A stretch of DNA of 59,378 nucleotides from Acidobacteriota bacterium (GTDB lineage Bacteria; Acidobacteriota; Aminicenantia; Aminicenantales; Saccharicenantaceae): positions 1-59,378 of the forward strand of contig JAKQUO010000009.1 in assembly GCA_029569255.1 (NCBI GenBank), written 5' to 3'. This document shows positions 26,779 through 34,789 of the stretch, one piece after another. The position numbers were made by a program, and so were the translations under genes. Numbering within the stretch: the first letter of the stretch is position 1; the number at the start of each line of letters is the position of its first letter. The notes beneath the pieces are model-generated. The model had not been told where the DNA came from. It did not search any database and saw nothing but the letters and a program-made list of their open reading frames with translations.

Positions 26779-26885
26779 GAGGGGCCGTCCCCGCGGCGGA
26801 CCGCCCCTCATCGGCGATGGCGCACCTGTCCCCGGGAAAGGGAATGGGCGGGGGGAACGGTCTTATCGGGCGGTTGGCGCCGCCC
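26779..26885 (-). promoter_or_regulatory. Transcription attenuator of trpB2 (mutually exclusive hairpins)
   Basis: Reading the minus strand, segment 1 GGGCGG directly follows the Trp codons and pairs with segment 2 CCGCCC (26868-26885, 6-bp stem, 6-nt loop). Segment 2 can alternatively pair with GGGCGG of segment 3 (26801-26806). Segment 3 otherwise forms a strong hairpin with segment 4 (26779-26809): GAGGGGC / GCCCCTC plus an inner GTCC / GGAC after one mismatch. This is the 1:2, 2:3, 3:4 logic of trp attenuation. The 3:4 stem lacks a following U-run, so how it terminates is unclear. Confidence 0.7.
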
Positions 26886-26949
26886 ACCAGTTCCACAGAC
26901 GGACGGACAGCGCGGCGCTGGGGAAGCCGAGGCCGGTCGAGCTGTCCAT
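26863..26949 (-). CDS. trpL: trp leader peptide (28 residues, WNWW)
   Basis: A 28-residue reading frame in the trpB2 leader. It starts with ATG ten nt after a consensus -10 element and contains Leu-Trp-Asn-Trp-Trp near its end (codons 19, 21 and 22 are TGG), then stops at TAA. Three Trp codons in four is very unlikely by chance and is the hallmark of a tryptophan-sensing leader. The stop lies inside the segment 1:2 hairpin region, as in enteric trpL. No Shine-Dalgarno is seen, and the ATG would be about 3 nt from the predicted RNA 5' end, so translation may be leaderless. Not conserved in sequence with known TrpL peptides, so identified by composition and context. Confidence 0.75.
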   Translation of the reverse strand: MDSSTGLGFPSAALSVRLWNWWAAPTAR

Positions 26950-26958
26950 GTCCGGGGC

Positions 26959-26987
26959 ATCATAGGCCTCGCCGGCCGCGTTGTCAA
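26959..26987 (-). promoter_or_regulatory. Consensus promoter of trpL-trpB2
   Basis: TTGACA (perfect) and TATGAT are 17 bp apart on the minus strand. The predicted start at about 26952 leaves a leader of about 250 nt before trpB2 that contains trpL and the attenuator. The rest of the leader (26705-26778) shows only an ACGAC/GTCGT repeat and the AAAGGA site. Confidence 0.75.
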
Positions 26988-27029
26988 GGAAAAAGAAGAC
27001 GAGGCCGCAGGCGCCCCCGTGCGATCGGG

Positions 27030-27059
27030 TTGACCGGGCCCCCCGGTCTTTGATTTAAT
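27030..27059 (+). promoter_or_regulatory. Promoter of the M28 peptidase gene
   Basis: TTGACC and TTTAAT are 18 bp apart, with a CCGGGCCCCCCGG-like palindrome in the spacer. The -10 ends 8 nt before the ATG, so the transcript would be leaderless or nearly so. Confidence 0.5.
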
Positions 27060-27067
27060 AAGCTCCC

Positions 27068-28741
27068 ATGAGAAGCCTCAAGGGTCCCGCCCTGGCGGCC
27101 CTCTTCGGCGCGGCCGTCCTCGTCCTCCCCCCGAAGGGGCCCGTCGCCCTGATCAGGGTCCCCAAGGTCCCCGGCCCGGTCGAGCCGCTGCTCGCCGCGC
27201 TCGGGGTCGACGTCCGCCAGGAGCTCGGCGCGTGCTATCTGGCCCTGGCCGAGAGCGGCGAGCTGGCCGGGTTGCGCAAGGCCGGGCTCCGCTTCACCGT
27301 CCTCGACCGGGCGGCCGGCCGGCGCGAGGCCGTCGTCGTCAGGCTCGACGCCCCCGCGACGCTCGATGCGCTCCGCCTCGCCGGAAGAGCCGTCGTCGCC
27401 GAGCCGGGCGCGGCCGTCTTCTGGGCGGAGGAGGGGAGCACGGCCGGGGCCGTCCCGAACGGGCTGGCCTTCAAGCCTCTCTCGCCCCGGACGATCGCGT
27501 TCCGGGCCGGACCGGCCGTATCTCCGCGCCCGGCCGTCCCGGCGGCCGCCGCCGACCCGGTCGTCGAGGCGCTCGCGGCCCAGGTCGCGGCGGCCAACCT
27601 GAGCGCGACCGTCCAGGACCTCCAGGACTTCCAGACCCGCCACACCAGCACGACCGGATGCCGGGCCGCCGGCGAGTACCTCTTCGGCGCGTTCACGGCC
27701 CTGGGGCTGGAGAACGTCCGCTTCGAGACGTTCGGCCCGCTCCCCGGCTCCCGGAACGTCGTCGCCGAGAAAACCGGCGAAACGTTCCCCGACGACCTCC
27801 TGATCGTCTGCGCGCACTACGACTCGACCTCCGGCTCCTATCAGACCCTGGCCCCGGGGGCCGACGACAACGCCAGCGGCTCCGCGGCCGTCGTCGAGGC
27901 GGCCCGCGTCCTCGCCGCGGTCCCGCTCGACTTCACGGTCCGGTTCGCCCTTTTCTCCGGCGAGGAGCAGGGCCTTCACGGCAGCCGGGCCCACGCGGCC
28001 GCCGCACGCGCGTCCGGGGAACGGATCGTCGGCGTCGTCAACATGGACATGATCGGCCACGCCTCGGCCCCGCCGGCGAGCGTGGACGTCTATGTCAACC
28101 GCTTCTCGTCCTGGCTCGGCGACCGCATGGCCGGGGCGGCCGCGAGCTACGGCGGCCCGGCGGCCAACAGGATCGTCGACCCCTCGATGGTCTATTCCGA
28201 CCACGCCCCGTTCTGGGACGCCGGAGCCGCGGCGCTCCTGGCCATCGAGAGCGATTTCAGCCCCTATTACCACTCGGTCGACGACACCCTGGACAAGCTC
28301 GACCCGGCGTTCTTCACCGGCGTCGCCAGGGCCTCGCTGGGCCTGCTCGCGGAGCTGGCCCAGCCGGTCCGGGAAGGCCATCCCCGCGCCCCCGCCGGGT
28401 TGCAAAGCCGCCTGGCCGTCTACACGTCCCTGTTCAACCGGCTCACGTCCGCGCACCTGACCTGGACGGCCCAGGCCGACGCGGCCGGATACAACGTCTA
28501 CCGGTCGGACGTGTCCCATGTCGGATACGTCAGGCTCAACGCGGCGCCGGTCGGGGGGACGAGCTTCGTCGACGGCGACATCCCGGGCGGCCGGGAGTTC
28601 TACTACGTCGTCACGGCCGTCGGGGCGGCCGGGCTCGAGAGCAACAGGTCCCAGGAGACCTGTCCCTTCCTCGGCGGCGCCGGCTCGGCCGTCCAGGCCC
28701 CGCCGGGCTTGCTCAGGTTCCTCGCGGGAGGATGGCGGTGA
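27068..28741 (+). CDS. Exported M28-family zinc aminopeptidase with C-terminal Fn3-like domain
   Basis: Predicted secreted metallopeptidase, 557 residues. A signal-like hydrophobic start is followed by an ~150-residue pro-region and an M28 catalytic domain (about 195-435). The co-catalytic zinc ligands fit: His in CAHYDST, Asp in GADDNASG, Glu-Glu in FSGEEQG, Asp in VNMDMIG and His in YYHSVDD. A fibronectin-III-like domain (about 455-535, with AGYNVYRSD and FYYVVTAV) follows. M28 enzymes remove N-terminal residues from peptides. The stop overlaps the next gene's GTG. There is no Shine-Dalgarno before the ATG, which sits 8 nt from a -10 element. Confidence 0.9.
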   Translation: MRSLKGPALAALFGAAVLVLPPKGPVALIRVPKVPGPVEPLLAALGVDVRQELGACYLALAESGELAGLRKAGLRFTVLDRAAGRREAVVVRLDAPATLDALRLAGRAVVAEPGAAVFWAEEGSTAGAVPNGLAFKPLSPRTIAFRAGPAVSPRPAVPAAAADPVVEALAAQVAAANLSATVQDLQDFQTRHTSTTGCRAAGEYLFGAFTALGLENVRFETFGPLPGSRNVVAEKTGETFPDDLLIVCAHYDSTSGSYQTLAPGADDNASGSAAVVEAARVLAAVPLDFTVRFALFSGEEQGLHGSRAHAAAARASGERIVGVVNMDMIGHASAPPASVDVYVNRFSSWLGDRMAGAAASYGGPAANRIVDPSMVYSDHAPFWDAGAAALLAIESDFSPYYHSVDDTLDKLDPAFFTGVARASLGLLAELAQPVREGHPRAPAGLQSRLAVYTSLFNRLTSAHLTWTAQADAAGYNVYRSDVSHVGYVRLNAAPVGGTSFVDGDIPGGREFYYVVTAVGAAGLESNRSQETCPFLGGAGSAVQAPPGLLRFLAGGWR

Positions 28742-29331
28742 GGGCCCGGCGCGCGGCCGGGGCGGCGGCCGTCCTCCTCGCGGTCCTCGGCGGGACGGCG
28801 TCCGCCCAAGAGAAGCTCTCGGTCACGCTCACGGCCGCCGGCGTCTTCCCCCGCGACGGACTGGTCCGCCGGATCTACGGGACCGGGCTCGCCGCCGCGG
28901 CGGACGTCTGGCTCAAGCTCAAAGGGCCGCTCGGCTTGGCCGCGGGCTTCAGCCGCCTGGCCGACACGGGCGCGGCCGCGTCGTTCTCGGCGGCGGACGA
29001 CGAGGTCTTCCCGGTGAGGTTCCGCCGGCAGACGGTCCCCGTCGTCCTCTTCTATCGCATCGGCCTCGGGGGCGCGGACCTCCGGGCCGGGGCCGGCCTC
29101 GCCGTCCACGGCTTCCGGGAAGCCTGGCAGACCGTGGACCTCGACTACAAGGGACACGGGTGGGGGCCCCGCTTTCTCTTGGCCGCCCGTGTCCGCCTCT
29201 TCGACCGGCTGTCCTGCCTGGCCTCCGTCGTCTACGATTCCTTCCGGGCCGGGGCGGACTCCCCGAACGCCGGGGCCGTCGCGCTGGGCGGGTTCCAGGT
29301 CGGCGGCGGCCTGAGCTGGCGGGTCTATTGA
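28738..29331 (+). CDS. Small outer-membrane beta-barrel-like protein
   Basis: 197 residues. It has a signal peptide (RARRAAGAAAVLLAVLGGTASA, cleavage before QEKLS) and beta-rich repeats with Gly/aromatic alternation. It ends QVGGGLSWRVY, close to an outer-membrane C-terminal pattern. The GTG start is preferred because GGGAGG lies 6 nt upstream and GTGA overlaps the peptidase stop. An ATG two codons upstream abuts the same site. Coupling to the M28 gene suggests shared expression. No function can be assigned. Confidence 0.65.
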   Translation: MRARRAAGAAAVLLAVLGGTASAQEKLSVTLTAAGVFPRDGLVRRIYGTGLAAAADVWLKLKGPLGLAAGFSRLADTGAAASFSAADDEVFPVRFRRQTVPVVLFYRIGLGGADLRAGAGLAVHGFREAWQTVDLDYKGHGWGPRFLLAARVRLFDRLSCLASVVYDSFRAGADSPNAGAVALGGFQVGGGLSWRVY

Positions 29332-29362
29332 CCGATTCCCGAACCGATAGGCAGGAGGTCCC

Positions 29363-30721
29363 ATGAACGACGACAGCCAAGCGCGAAGCCGCAGGGAGAT
29401 TCTCAAGATCGGCGCCGCCGCGGGACTGGGCGCGGCCGCGGCCGGGCTCGGGCTCGGGGCCGAGCGCCGGGTCACGGGCGAGGCCCGGAGCCGGTTCCGG
29501 GCGCCCGCCCTCGGGTCCGTCCGGGTCGGATTCGTCGGCGTCGGCGGCATGGGCTCGGCCCACGTCCGCAACTTCCTCAACATCGACGGGGTCGAGGTCA
29601 AGGCGATCTGCGACATTCGCCCGGCCCACGCCGAGCGGGCCCGGAAGTGGGTCCTCGAAGCGGGGCAGCCCGGACCGGCCCTGTACACCGACGGCCCGCG
29701 GGACTTCGAGCGGATGTGCGGGACCGAGGACCTCGACCTGGTCCTGACGGCGACGCCTTGGGAATGGCACGTGCCCGTCTGCCTGGCCGCGATGAGGAAC
29801 GGCAAGCACGCCGCCACGGAAGTGCCGGCGGCCATGACGATCGACGACTGCTGGGCCCTCGTCGAGGCGGCGGAGAAATTCGGCAAGCACTGCCAGATGA
29901 TGGAGAACTGCTGCTACGACCGGATCGAGCTCATGACCCTGAACCTCGTCCGCCAGGGGGTCCTGGGCGAGGTCCTGCACGCCGAGGCCGGCTATCTCCA
30001 CGACCTCCGCGACGTCAAGTTCTCGAACCAGGGCGAAGGGCTGTGGCGGCGCGACTGGGCCCGGAAGCTCAACGGCAACCTCTATCCGACCCACGGCCTG
30101 GGCCCGGTCGCCCAGTGCCTGAACATCAACCGCGGCGACGCCTTCGACTACCTCGTGTCGGCGAGCTCTCCGGCCCGCGGCCTCCACGAGTACGCGGCGG
30201 CGACCTTCGGCCCCGACTCGCCCCAGGCCCGGGAGCGCTTTGTCCTCGGCGACGTCAACACGAGCCTGATCAAGACCAGGCTCGGCAAGACGATCATTCT
30301 CATCCACGACACCAACCTGCCGCGGCCGTATACCCGCATCAATCTGGTCCAGGGGACCAAGGGCCTGGCCCACAAGTGGCCGGACCGGATCTACATCGAG
30401 GGCCGGGCCGACAAGCCCCACCAGTGGGACGATTTCCGGAAATTCGCCGAGGAGTTCGAGCACCCGCTCTGGAAGGCCATCGCTTCGAGAGGGGAGGGGC
30501 GCGGCCACGGCGGGATGGACTACATCGAGGACTACCGCCTCGTCCAGTCGCTGCTCAGGGGCGAGCCGCTCGACCAGGACGTCTACGACGCGGCCGCGTG
30601 GAGCGCCGTCGTCGGGGCCAGCGTGAAGAGCGTCGCGGGGAAGGGCCGGCCGGTGGAAATCCCCGATTTCACGCGGGGGAAGTGGAAGACCAACCCGCCC
30701 CTGGGCATCGTCGAGGCCTGA
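29363..30721 (+). CDS. Tat-exported Gfo/Idh/MocA-fold protein of GH109 type
   Basis: NAD-binding Gfo/Idh/MocA-fold protein, 452 residues. It closely matches the GH109 glycosidase layout (alpha-N-acetylgalactosaminidase-like, NAD-dependent) in ATEVPAAMTIDDCW, QMMENCCYDR, AGYLHDLRD, YPTHGLGPVAQCLNINRGD and GHGGMDYIEDYRL. The N-terminus SRREILKIGAAAGLG is a twin-arginine signal, fitting export with a prebound cofactor. The Rossmann motif is GFVGVGGMGSAH. An AGGAGG site precedes the ATG. The likely substrate is an alpha-GalNAc-containing glycan, by analogy with the family. The activity is not proven by motifs. Confidence 0.88.
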   Translation: MNDDSQARSRREILKIGAAAGLGAAAAGLGLGAERRVTGEARSRFRAPALGSVRVGFVGVGGMGSAHVRNFLNIDGVEVKAICDIRPAHAERARKWVLEAGQPGPALYTDGPRDFERMCGTEDLDLVLTATPWEWHVPVCLAAMRNGKHAATEVPAAMTIDDCWALVEAAEKFGKHCQMMENCCYDRIELMTLNLVRQGVLGEVLHAEAGYLHDLRDVKFSNQGEGLWRRDWARKLNGNLYPTHGLGPVAQCLNINRGDAFDYLVSASSPARGLHEYAAATFGPDSPQARERFVLGDVNTSLIKTRLGKTIILIHDTNLPRPYTRINLVQGTKGLAHKWPDRIYIEGRADKPHQWDDFRKFAEEFEHPLWKAIASRGEGRGHGGMDYIEDYRLVQSLLRGEPLDQDVYDAAAWSAVVGASVKSVAGKGRPVEIPDFTRGKWKTNPPLGIVEA

Positions 30722-30752
30722 CGGGCCGTTCCGGCGGGAACTCTCCAGGGAC

Positions 30753-30780
30753 TTGACAATCCCCGCGATCGGCCTATAAT
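30753..30780 (+). promoter_or_regulatory. Consensus promoter of the TetR-efflux operon
   Basis: A perfect TTGACA and a perfect TATAAT are separated by 16 bp. The predicted transcription start falls on or next to the GTG start codon of the TetR gene. This is the best hexamer match in the window. Confidence 0.8.
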
Positions 30781-30783
30781 GAA

Positions 30784-30812
30784 ACCGTGAAAACTAAAAG
30801 AGTTTCCACGGT
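30784..30812. promoter_or_regulatory. Palindromic operator covering the TetR start codon
   Basis: ACCGTGAAAACT and AGTTTCCACGGT form an inverted repeat with 11 of 12 positions matching and a 5-bp spacer. Two further flanking positions also pair. It begins just after the -10 element and includes the GTG start codon, the expected position for autorepression by the TetR-family product. It is AT-rich relative to its surroundings. Confidence 0.7.
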
Positions 30813-31485
30813 ATCAACGAAACGGGAGCGCCGCGGCGGGGCCGGGGACGCGGCCGTCCGGGCCCGGATCGTCGCCGCGGCCCGGCCCCTCTTCCTCGAG
30901 CGGGGCTTCCTCCGGACGACGGCCGACGACATCGCCGCCGAGCTCGGGATGAGCAAGGCGACCCTCTACCGGGCCTTCCGGAGCAAGGAGGACATCCTCC
31001 GGGCGGTCGTCCGGGAAACCCTGGGCGAGATCATGGCCGGCGTCGAGAGGCTGATCGGCGACCGCTCCCTCGGCTTCATCGAGAGAATGGTCGCTCTCTT
31101 CGCGCACCTGGCCGGCCGACTCTCCCAGCTGGGCCCGACGCTCGCGCGGGACGTCCAAAATGGAGCCCCGGCCGTCTGGAAAGAGATCCACGACTTCCGC
31201 CAGGACAAGATCCTGCGGAATTTCCGGATCATCCTCGAATCCGGCCGCCGCGAAGGCTATTTCCGGGAAGACGTGGACCTGGACCTCCTTCTCCGGATGT
31301 TCCTGATTCTTGTCCAGCAGCTCGTGACCCCGGACGAGGTCCGCCGCACCGGGCGTCCGCCGGCGGAGGCCTTCGAGTCGGTCATCAAGGTCTTCTTCCA
31401 GGGCATCCTGACGGACAAGGGCCGGCTGGACTTCTCCGTCCGGACCCCGGCCCTGTTCCAGCCCCGAAAGGAGGGCGTGTCATGA
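30787..31485 (+). CDS. TetR-family transcriptional regulator of the efflux operon
   Basis: 232 residues. The N-terminal TetR helix-turn-helix (about 25-70) reads RARIVAAARPLFLERGF, TTADDIAAELGMSKATLYRAFRSKEDIL. The C-terminal domain is a ligand-binding helical bundle. There is no alternative start between the GTG and the HTH, so GTG is the start although no ribosome-binding site exists and the predicted RNA begins there. The gene precedes and overlaps the adaptor gene (ATGA), as CecR precedes ybhGFSR in E. coli. By analogy it represses the operon and is relieved by a transported compound. The inducer is unknown. Confidence 0.9.
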   Translation: MKTKRVSTVSTKRERRGGAGDAAVRARIVAAARPLFLERGFLRTTADDIAAELGMSKATLYRAFRSKEDILRAVVRETLGEIMAGVERLIGDRSLGFIERMVALFAHLAGRLSQLGPTLARDVQNGAPAVWKEIHDFRQDKILRNFRIILESGRREGYFREDVDLDLLLRMFLILVQQLVTPDEVRRTGRPPAEAFESVIKVFFQGILTDKGRLDFSVRTPALFQPRKEGVS

Positions 31486-32459
31486 GAGCGAAAGCCGCCG
31501 GGCTCGTCCTGGCCGTCCTGGCCGCCGCGGCCTGCGGCGGGAAAGCCCCCAAGGATGTCATCGAAGCCTCCGGCACGATCGAGGCGGTCGAGGTCCTCGT
31601 CTCCTCCAAGGTCGCCGGACAGGTCCTGGAGCTGCGCTTCAAGGAAGGGGACCGGGTCGAGGCGGGCGATGCGCTGGCCGTCGTCGACCATGCCGCCCTC
31701 GACATCCAGCTCCGCCAGGCCCAGGCGGGCGTCCGGCTGGCCGAAGCGCAGCTGGCCCTGCTCGTCAAGGGCGCGCGGAGCGAGGACATCGGCCAGGCCG
31801 AGGCGGCCCTGGCCCAGGCGGCCACGGCCCTCCGTTCGGCCGAAGACGACGCCCGGAGGATGCGCGAGCTCGCCCGGACGGGGAGCGTCACCCCCAAGCA
31901 GGCCGAGGACGCCGAAGCGCGCCTCACGGTCGCCTCGGCCCAGCGCGCCGCGGCGGCCGAGGCCCTGGCCAAGGTCCGCCGGCTGGCCCGTCCCGAGGAG
32001 GTCCAGGCCGCCGAGGCCCGGCTGGCCCAGGCCCAGGCCGCGGCCGACCTGCTCGAAAAGACGATCGCCGACTGCACCATCACGGCCCCTGTCGCCGGCG
32101 TCGTCACCCACAAGGCCGCCGAGCGGGGAGAGCTCGTCGGGCCCGGCTCGGCCGTCGTGACGCTGGCCGACCTCGACGACGTCTTCGTCGTGATCTACCT
32201 CGCGGAAAAAGACGCGGGCCGGGTCCGGCTGGGCGACCCGGTCGACATCGCCATCGACGCCTTCCCCGGCCGCGCCTTTCCCGGGAGGATCACCTACATC
32301 TCGCCCGAGGCGGAATTCACCCCCAAGAACGTCCAGACCAAGGAAGACCGGGTCAAGCTCGTCTTCGGCGTCAAGGTCGGGATCGGGAACCGGGAGGGCC
32401 TGCTCAAGCCGGGCCTGCCCGCCGACGCGACCCTGCGGGCCGTCCCGGACGGCCGCTGA
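31482..32459 (+). CDS. HlyD-family efflux adaptor (YbhG-like), lipoprotein
   Basis: Periplasmic membrane-fusion adaptor joining an ABC exporter to TolC, 325 residues. A lipobox (AAAC, about Cys18) follows the signal. The order is beta-barrel/lipoyl half (VSSKVAGQVLELRFKEGDRVEAG), a long coiled-coil hairpin rich in Ala/Glu/Gln (about 75-195), the second lipoyl half (TITAPVAGVVTHKAAERGELVGPG) and the barrel domain. The layout matches YbhG. The start overlaps the TetR stop. Operon context strongly supports the exporter role. Confidence 0.92.
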   Translation: MRAKAAGLVLAVLAAAACGGKAPKDVIEASGTIEAVEVLVSSKVAGQVLELRFKEGDRVEAGDALAVVDHAALDIQLRQAQAGVRLAEAQLALLVKGARSEDIGQAEAALAQAATALRSAEDDARRMRELARTGSVTPKQAEDAEARLTVASAQRAAAAEALAKVRRLARPEEVQAAEARLAQAQAAADLLEKTIADCTITAPVAGVVTHKAAERGELVGPGSAVVTLADLDDVFVVIYLAEKDAGRVRLGDPVDIAIDAFPGRAFPGRITYISPEAEFTPKNVQTKEDRVKLVFGVKVGIGNREGLLKPGLPADATLRAVPDGR

Positions 32460-32489
32460 TCGGGCCCGGGGAAGCGAGGAGGCCCAGGC

Positions 32490-33428
32490 ATGTCCGAACC
32501 GGCCGTCAAGACCCGGGCGCTCGGCAAGGCCTTCGAGTCCGTCGAGGCCGTCCGGGGGCTCGACCTGGAGGTCCGCGAGGGGGAGATGTTCGGCCTGGTC
32601 GGGCCCGACGGGGCGGGCAAGACGACGACCATCCGCATGCTCTGCGGCCTGCTTCCGCCGACCTCGGGCGAGGCCTCCGTCCTCGGGATCGACGTCGTCG
32701 GGGAACCCGGACGGCTGAGGAGCAGGATCGGCTATTTTTCGCAGACGTTCAGCCTTTACGGCGACCTGACGGTCGACGAGAACATCGAGTTCGCCGCCGA
32801 GATCCGTCTCGTCCGGGACTTCCGGCGGCGCCGCGAAGAGCTCCTGGAGTTCACCCGCCTGGCCCCCTTCCGCGGCCGCCTGGCCGACCGCCTCTCCGGC
32901 GGCATGCGGCAGAAGCTGGCCCTGGCCTGCGCCCTCATCCACACGCCCCGGATCGTCTTCCTCGACGAGCCCACGACGGGCGTCGACGCCGTCTCGCGCC
33001 GCGACTTCTGGAAGATCCTGTCCGGCCTGACCCGGTCCGGGATCACCATCGTCATGACGACGCCCTACATGGACGAGGCCGAGCGCTGCTCCCGGGTCGG
33101 GCTCCTCGGCGGCGGACGGCTCCTGGCCGCGGACACGCCCAGGGGCCTCAAGGGCCTGATGCGGGAGACGGTCGTCGAGATCGTCTGCCCCGAGATCCGC
33201 CGGGCCTTCGCCGTCCTCAAGACGGTCCCCGCCGCGAGCGAGGTCCAGCTCTTCGGCGACCGTCTCAACGCCGTCGTCGCCGACCCGGACCGGGACGTCC
33301 CGGCGCTCGAGGCCGCCCTGGCCGCGGCCGGCATCCCCGTCCTGCAGCGGCGGACCTTGGCGCCGTCGCTCGAGAACGTCTTCATCTCCGTCAACCGATC
33401 CGAATCTCTGGAGGCCGGCCATGCGTGA
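32490..33428 (+). CDS. ABC exporter ATPase 1 (YbhF N-half-like, H-loop His replaced)
   Basis: ABC ATPase, 312 residues. Walker A GPDGAGKTTT, Q-loop YFSQTFSLYGDLTV, signature RLSGGMRQKL, and Walker B IVFLDEPTTGVD are present. The H-loop reads MTTPYMDEAE, with Pro where His is normal, so its own ATP site is probably degenerate. The same position is non-His in the N-terminal half of E. coli YbhF as I recall it. It should pair with the second ATPase in this operon. The last eight bases overlap the tolC-like gene. Confidence 0.92.
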   Translation: MSEPAVKTRALGKAFESVEAVRGLDLEVREGEMFGLVGPDGAGKTTTIRMLCGLLPPTSGEASVLGIDVVGEPGRLRSRIGYFSQTFSLYGDLTVDENIEFAAEIRLVRDFRRRREELLEFTRLAPFRGRLADRLSGGMRQKLALACALIHTPRIVFLDEPTTGVDAVSRRDFWKILSGLTRSGITIVMTTPYMDEAERCSRVGLLGGGRLLAADTPRGLKGLMRETVVEIVCPEIRRAFAVLKTVPAASEVQLFGDRLNAVVADPDRDVPALEAALAAAGIPVLQRRTLAPSLENVFISVNRSESLEAGHA

Positions 33429-34767
33429 ACACCTCAGCGCCCTGCTCGCCCTTCTTCTCCTGGCGCCCGCCGTCCGGGCCCAGCGGAGGCCCGTCTCGCT
33501 CGACGAGGCCGTCTCCGCGGCGCTCGAGGCCAGCCCGGCCCTCCACGCCTCGCGGATGAAGGCCGAGGCCTCGGCCGCCAGGGCCCGCGAAGCCGCGGCG
33601 TCCCGCCTTCCCTCTCTCCGGCTGGGCGCCGGCTACACCCGGCTCAGCGAGGTCCCCCCGTTCGAGGTGACGCTGCCCTTCTCGCCGACGCCCATCGTCG
33701 TGTCGCCGAACTTTTTCAACAGCTGGAACCTGCGGCTGGCGGTCCAACAGCCGGTCTTCACCGGCTTCCGCCTGGAAGCCGGCGCCGAAGCGGCCCGGAT
33801 GCTGGAGCGCTCGGCCGGCTTCGACTTGGCCCGGGACCGCTCCGAGCTCGTCTTCGCCGTCAAGAGCGCCTACTGGGGCCTCGTCCGCGCCCGGGACACC
33901 GAGGCCGCCGTCGCCGAGACGGTCGCCCAGGTCCGCGAGCACCTCAAGGACGTCCGGGCCTTCTTCGACCAGGGTCTCCTGGTGAGGAACGAGGTCCTGC
34001 GGGCCGAGCTCCAGCTGTCCAACGCCGAGCTGGCCGGGATCGACGCGCGGAACGCCGTCGAGATCGCCCGAACGGCGCTCAACAGCCTGATGGGCCTGCC
34101 GGTCGGGACCGACCTCGAGCCGACCACCTCGGCCGAGAGCCAGGCCTCCCGCGTCCCCCTCGAGACCGAAAGCGGGAATGAGGCCGCCGCCGTCCCACGG
34201 GGCCTCCTCGACGCGGCCCTGGCCGGGCGCCCCGAGCTCCGGGCCGCCGAGTTCCGCGTCAAGGCCTCCGAGGCCGGGCTGAAAGCGGCCAAAGCGGGCC
34301 TGTACCCGCAGGTCTCGCTGGCCGGCGGCTTCCAGTACCTCCGTCCCAACCCCCGTTACATGCCGGCCCTGGACAGGTTCAAGAGCACCTGGGACGTCGG
34401 CCTGGCCGTCTCGTACGACCTCTGGAACTGGGGGCAGACGAGGCGCCAGGCGGAACAGGCCAGGGCCCAGCTGGCCCAGGCCCGGGACGCCCGCGACCTC
34501 CTCGAGGACCAGGCCGTCCTCGAGGTCACCCAGAGCCGCCTGGCCCTGGCCCGGGCGCGGCGCAAGACCGGGGTCGCGGCCGCCGCCGTCGGACAGGCCG
34601 ACGAGAACCTGCGCCTCGTCCGGGAGCGCTTCCGCCAGGGGGTGGCCCTCAACACCGAGGTCCTGGACGCCGAGGTCTTCCTGCTCCAGGCGAGGACGGC
34701 CAGGGTCCAGGCGTCCATCGACCTTGTTTTGGCCCAGGCCCGCCTGGAAAAGGCCCTGGGGAACTGA
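33421..34767 (+). CDS. TolC-family outer-membrane efflux protein
   Basis: Outer-membrane channel of the TolC/OEP family, 448 residues. It has a signal peptide (ending AVRAQ) and the repeated OEP architecture: SLDEAVSAALEASPALHASR at the first helix and PRGLLDAALAGRPELRAAEFR at the second, with long amphipathic coiled coils between. It presumably forms the exit duct for the adaptor/ABC exporter encoded on both sides. In E. coli ybhGFSR, TolC is encoded elsewhere. Its presence between the two ATPase genes makes this a self-contained tripartite pump. Confidence 0.92.
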   Translation: MREHLSALLALLLLAPAVRAQRRPVSLDEAVSAALEASPALHASRMKAEASAARAREAAASRLPSLRLGAGYTRLSEVPPFEVTLPFSPTPIVVSPNFFNSWNLRLAVQQPVFTGFRLEAGAEAARMLERSAGFDLARDRSELVFAVKSAYWGLVRARDTEAAVAETVAQVREHLKDVRAFFDQGLLVRNEVLRAELQLSNAELAGIDARNAVEIARTALNSLMGLPVGTDLEPTTSAESQASRVPLETESGNEAAAVPRGLLDAALAGRPELRAAEFRVKASEAGLKAAKAGLYPQVSLAGGFQYLRPNPRYMPALDRFKSTWDVGLAVSYDLWNWGQTRRQAEQARAQLAQARDARDLLEDQAVLEVTQSRLALARARRKTGVAAAAVGQADENLRLVRERFRQGVALNTEVLDAEVFLLQARTARVQASIDLVLAQARLEKALGN

Positions 34768-34789
34768 GCCGGGGGCGTGGAAGTCGGAC

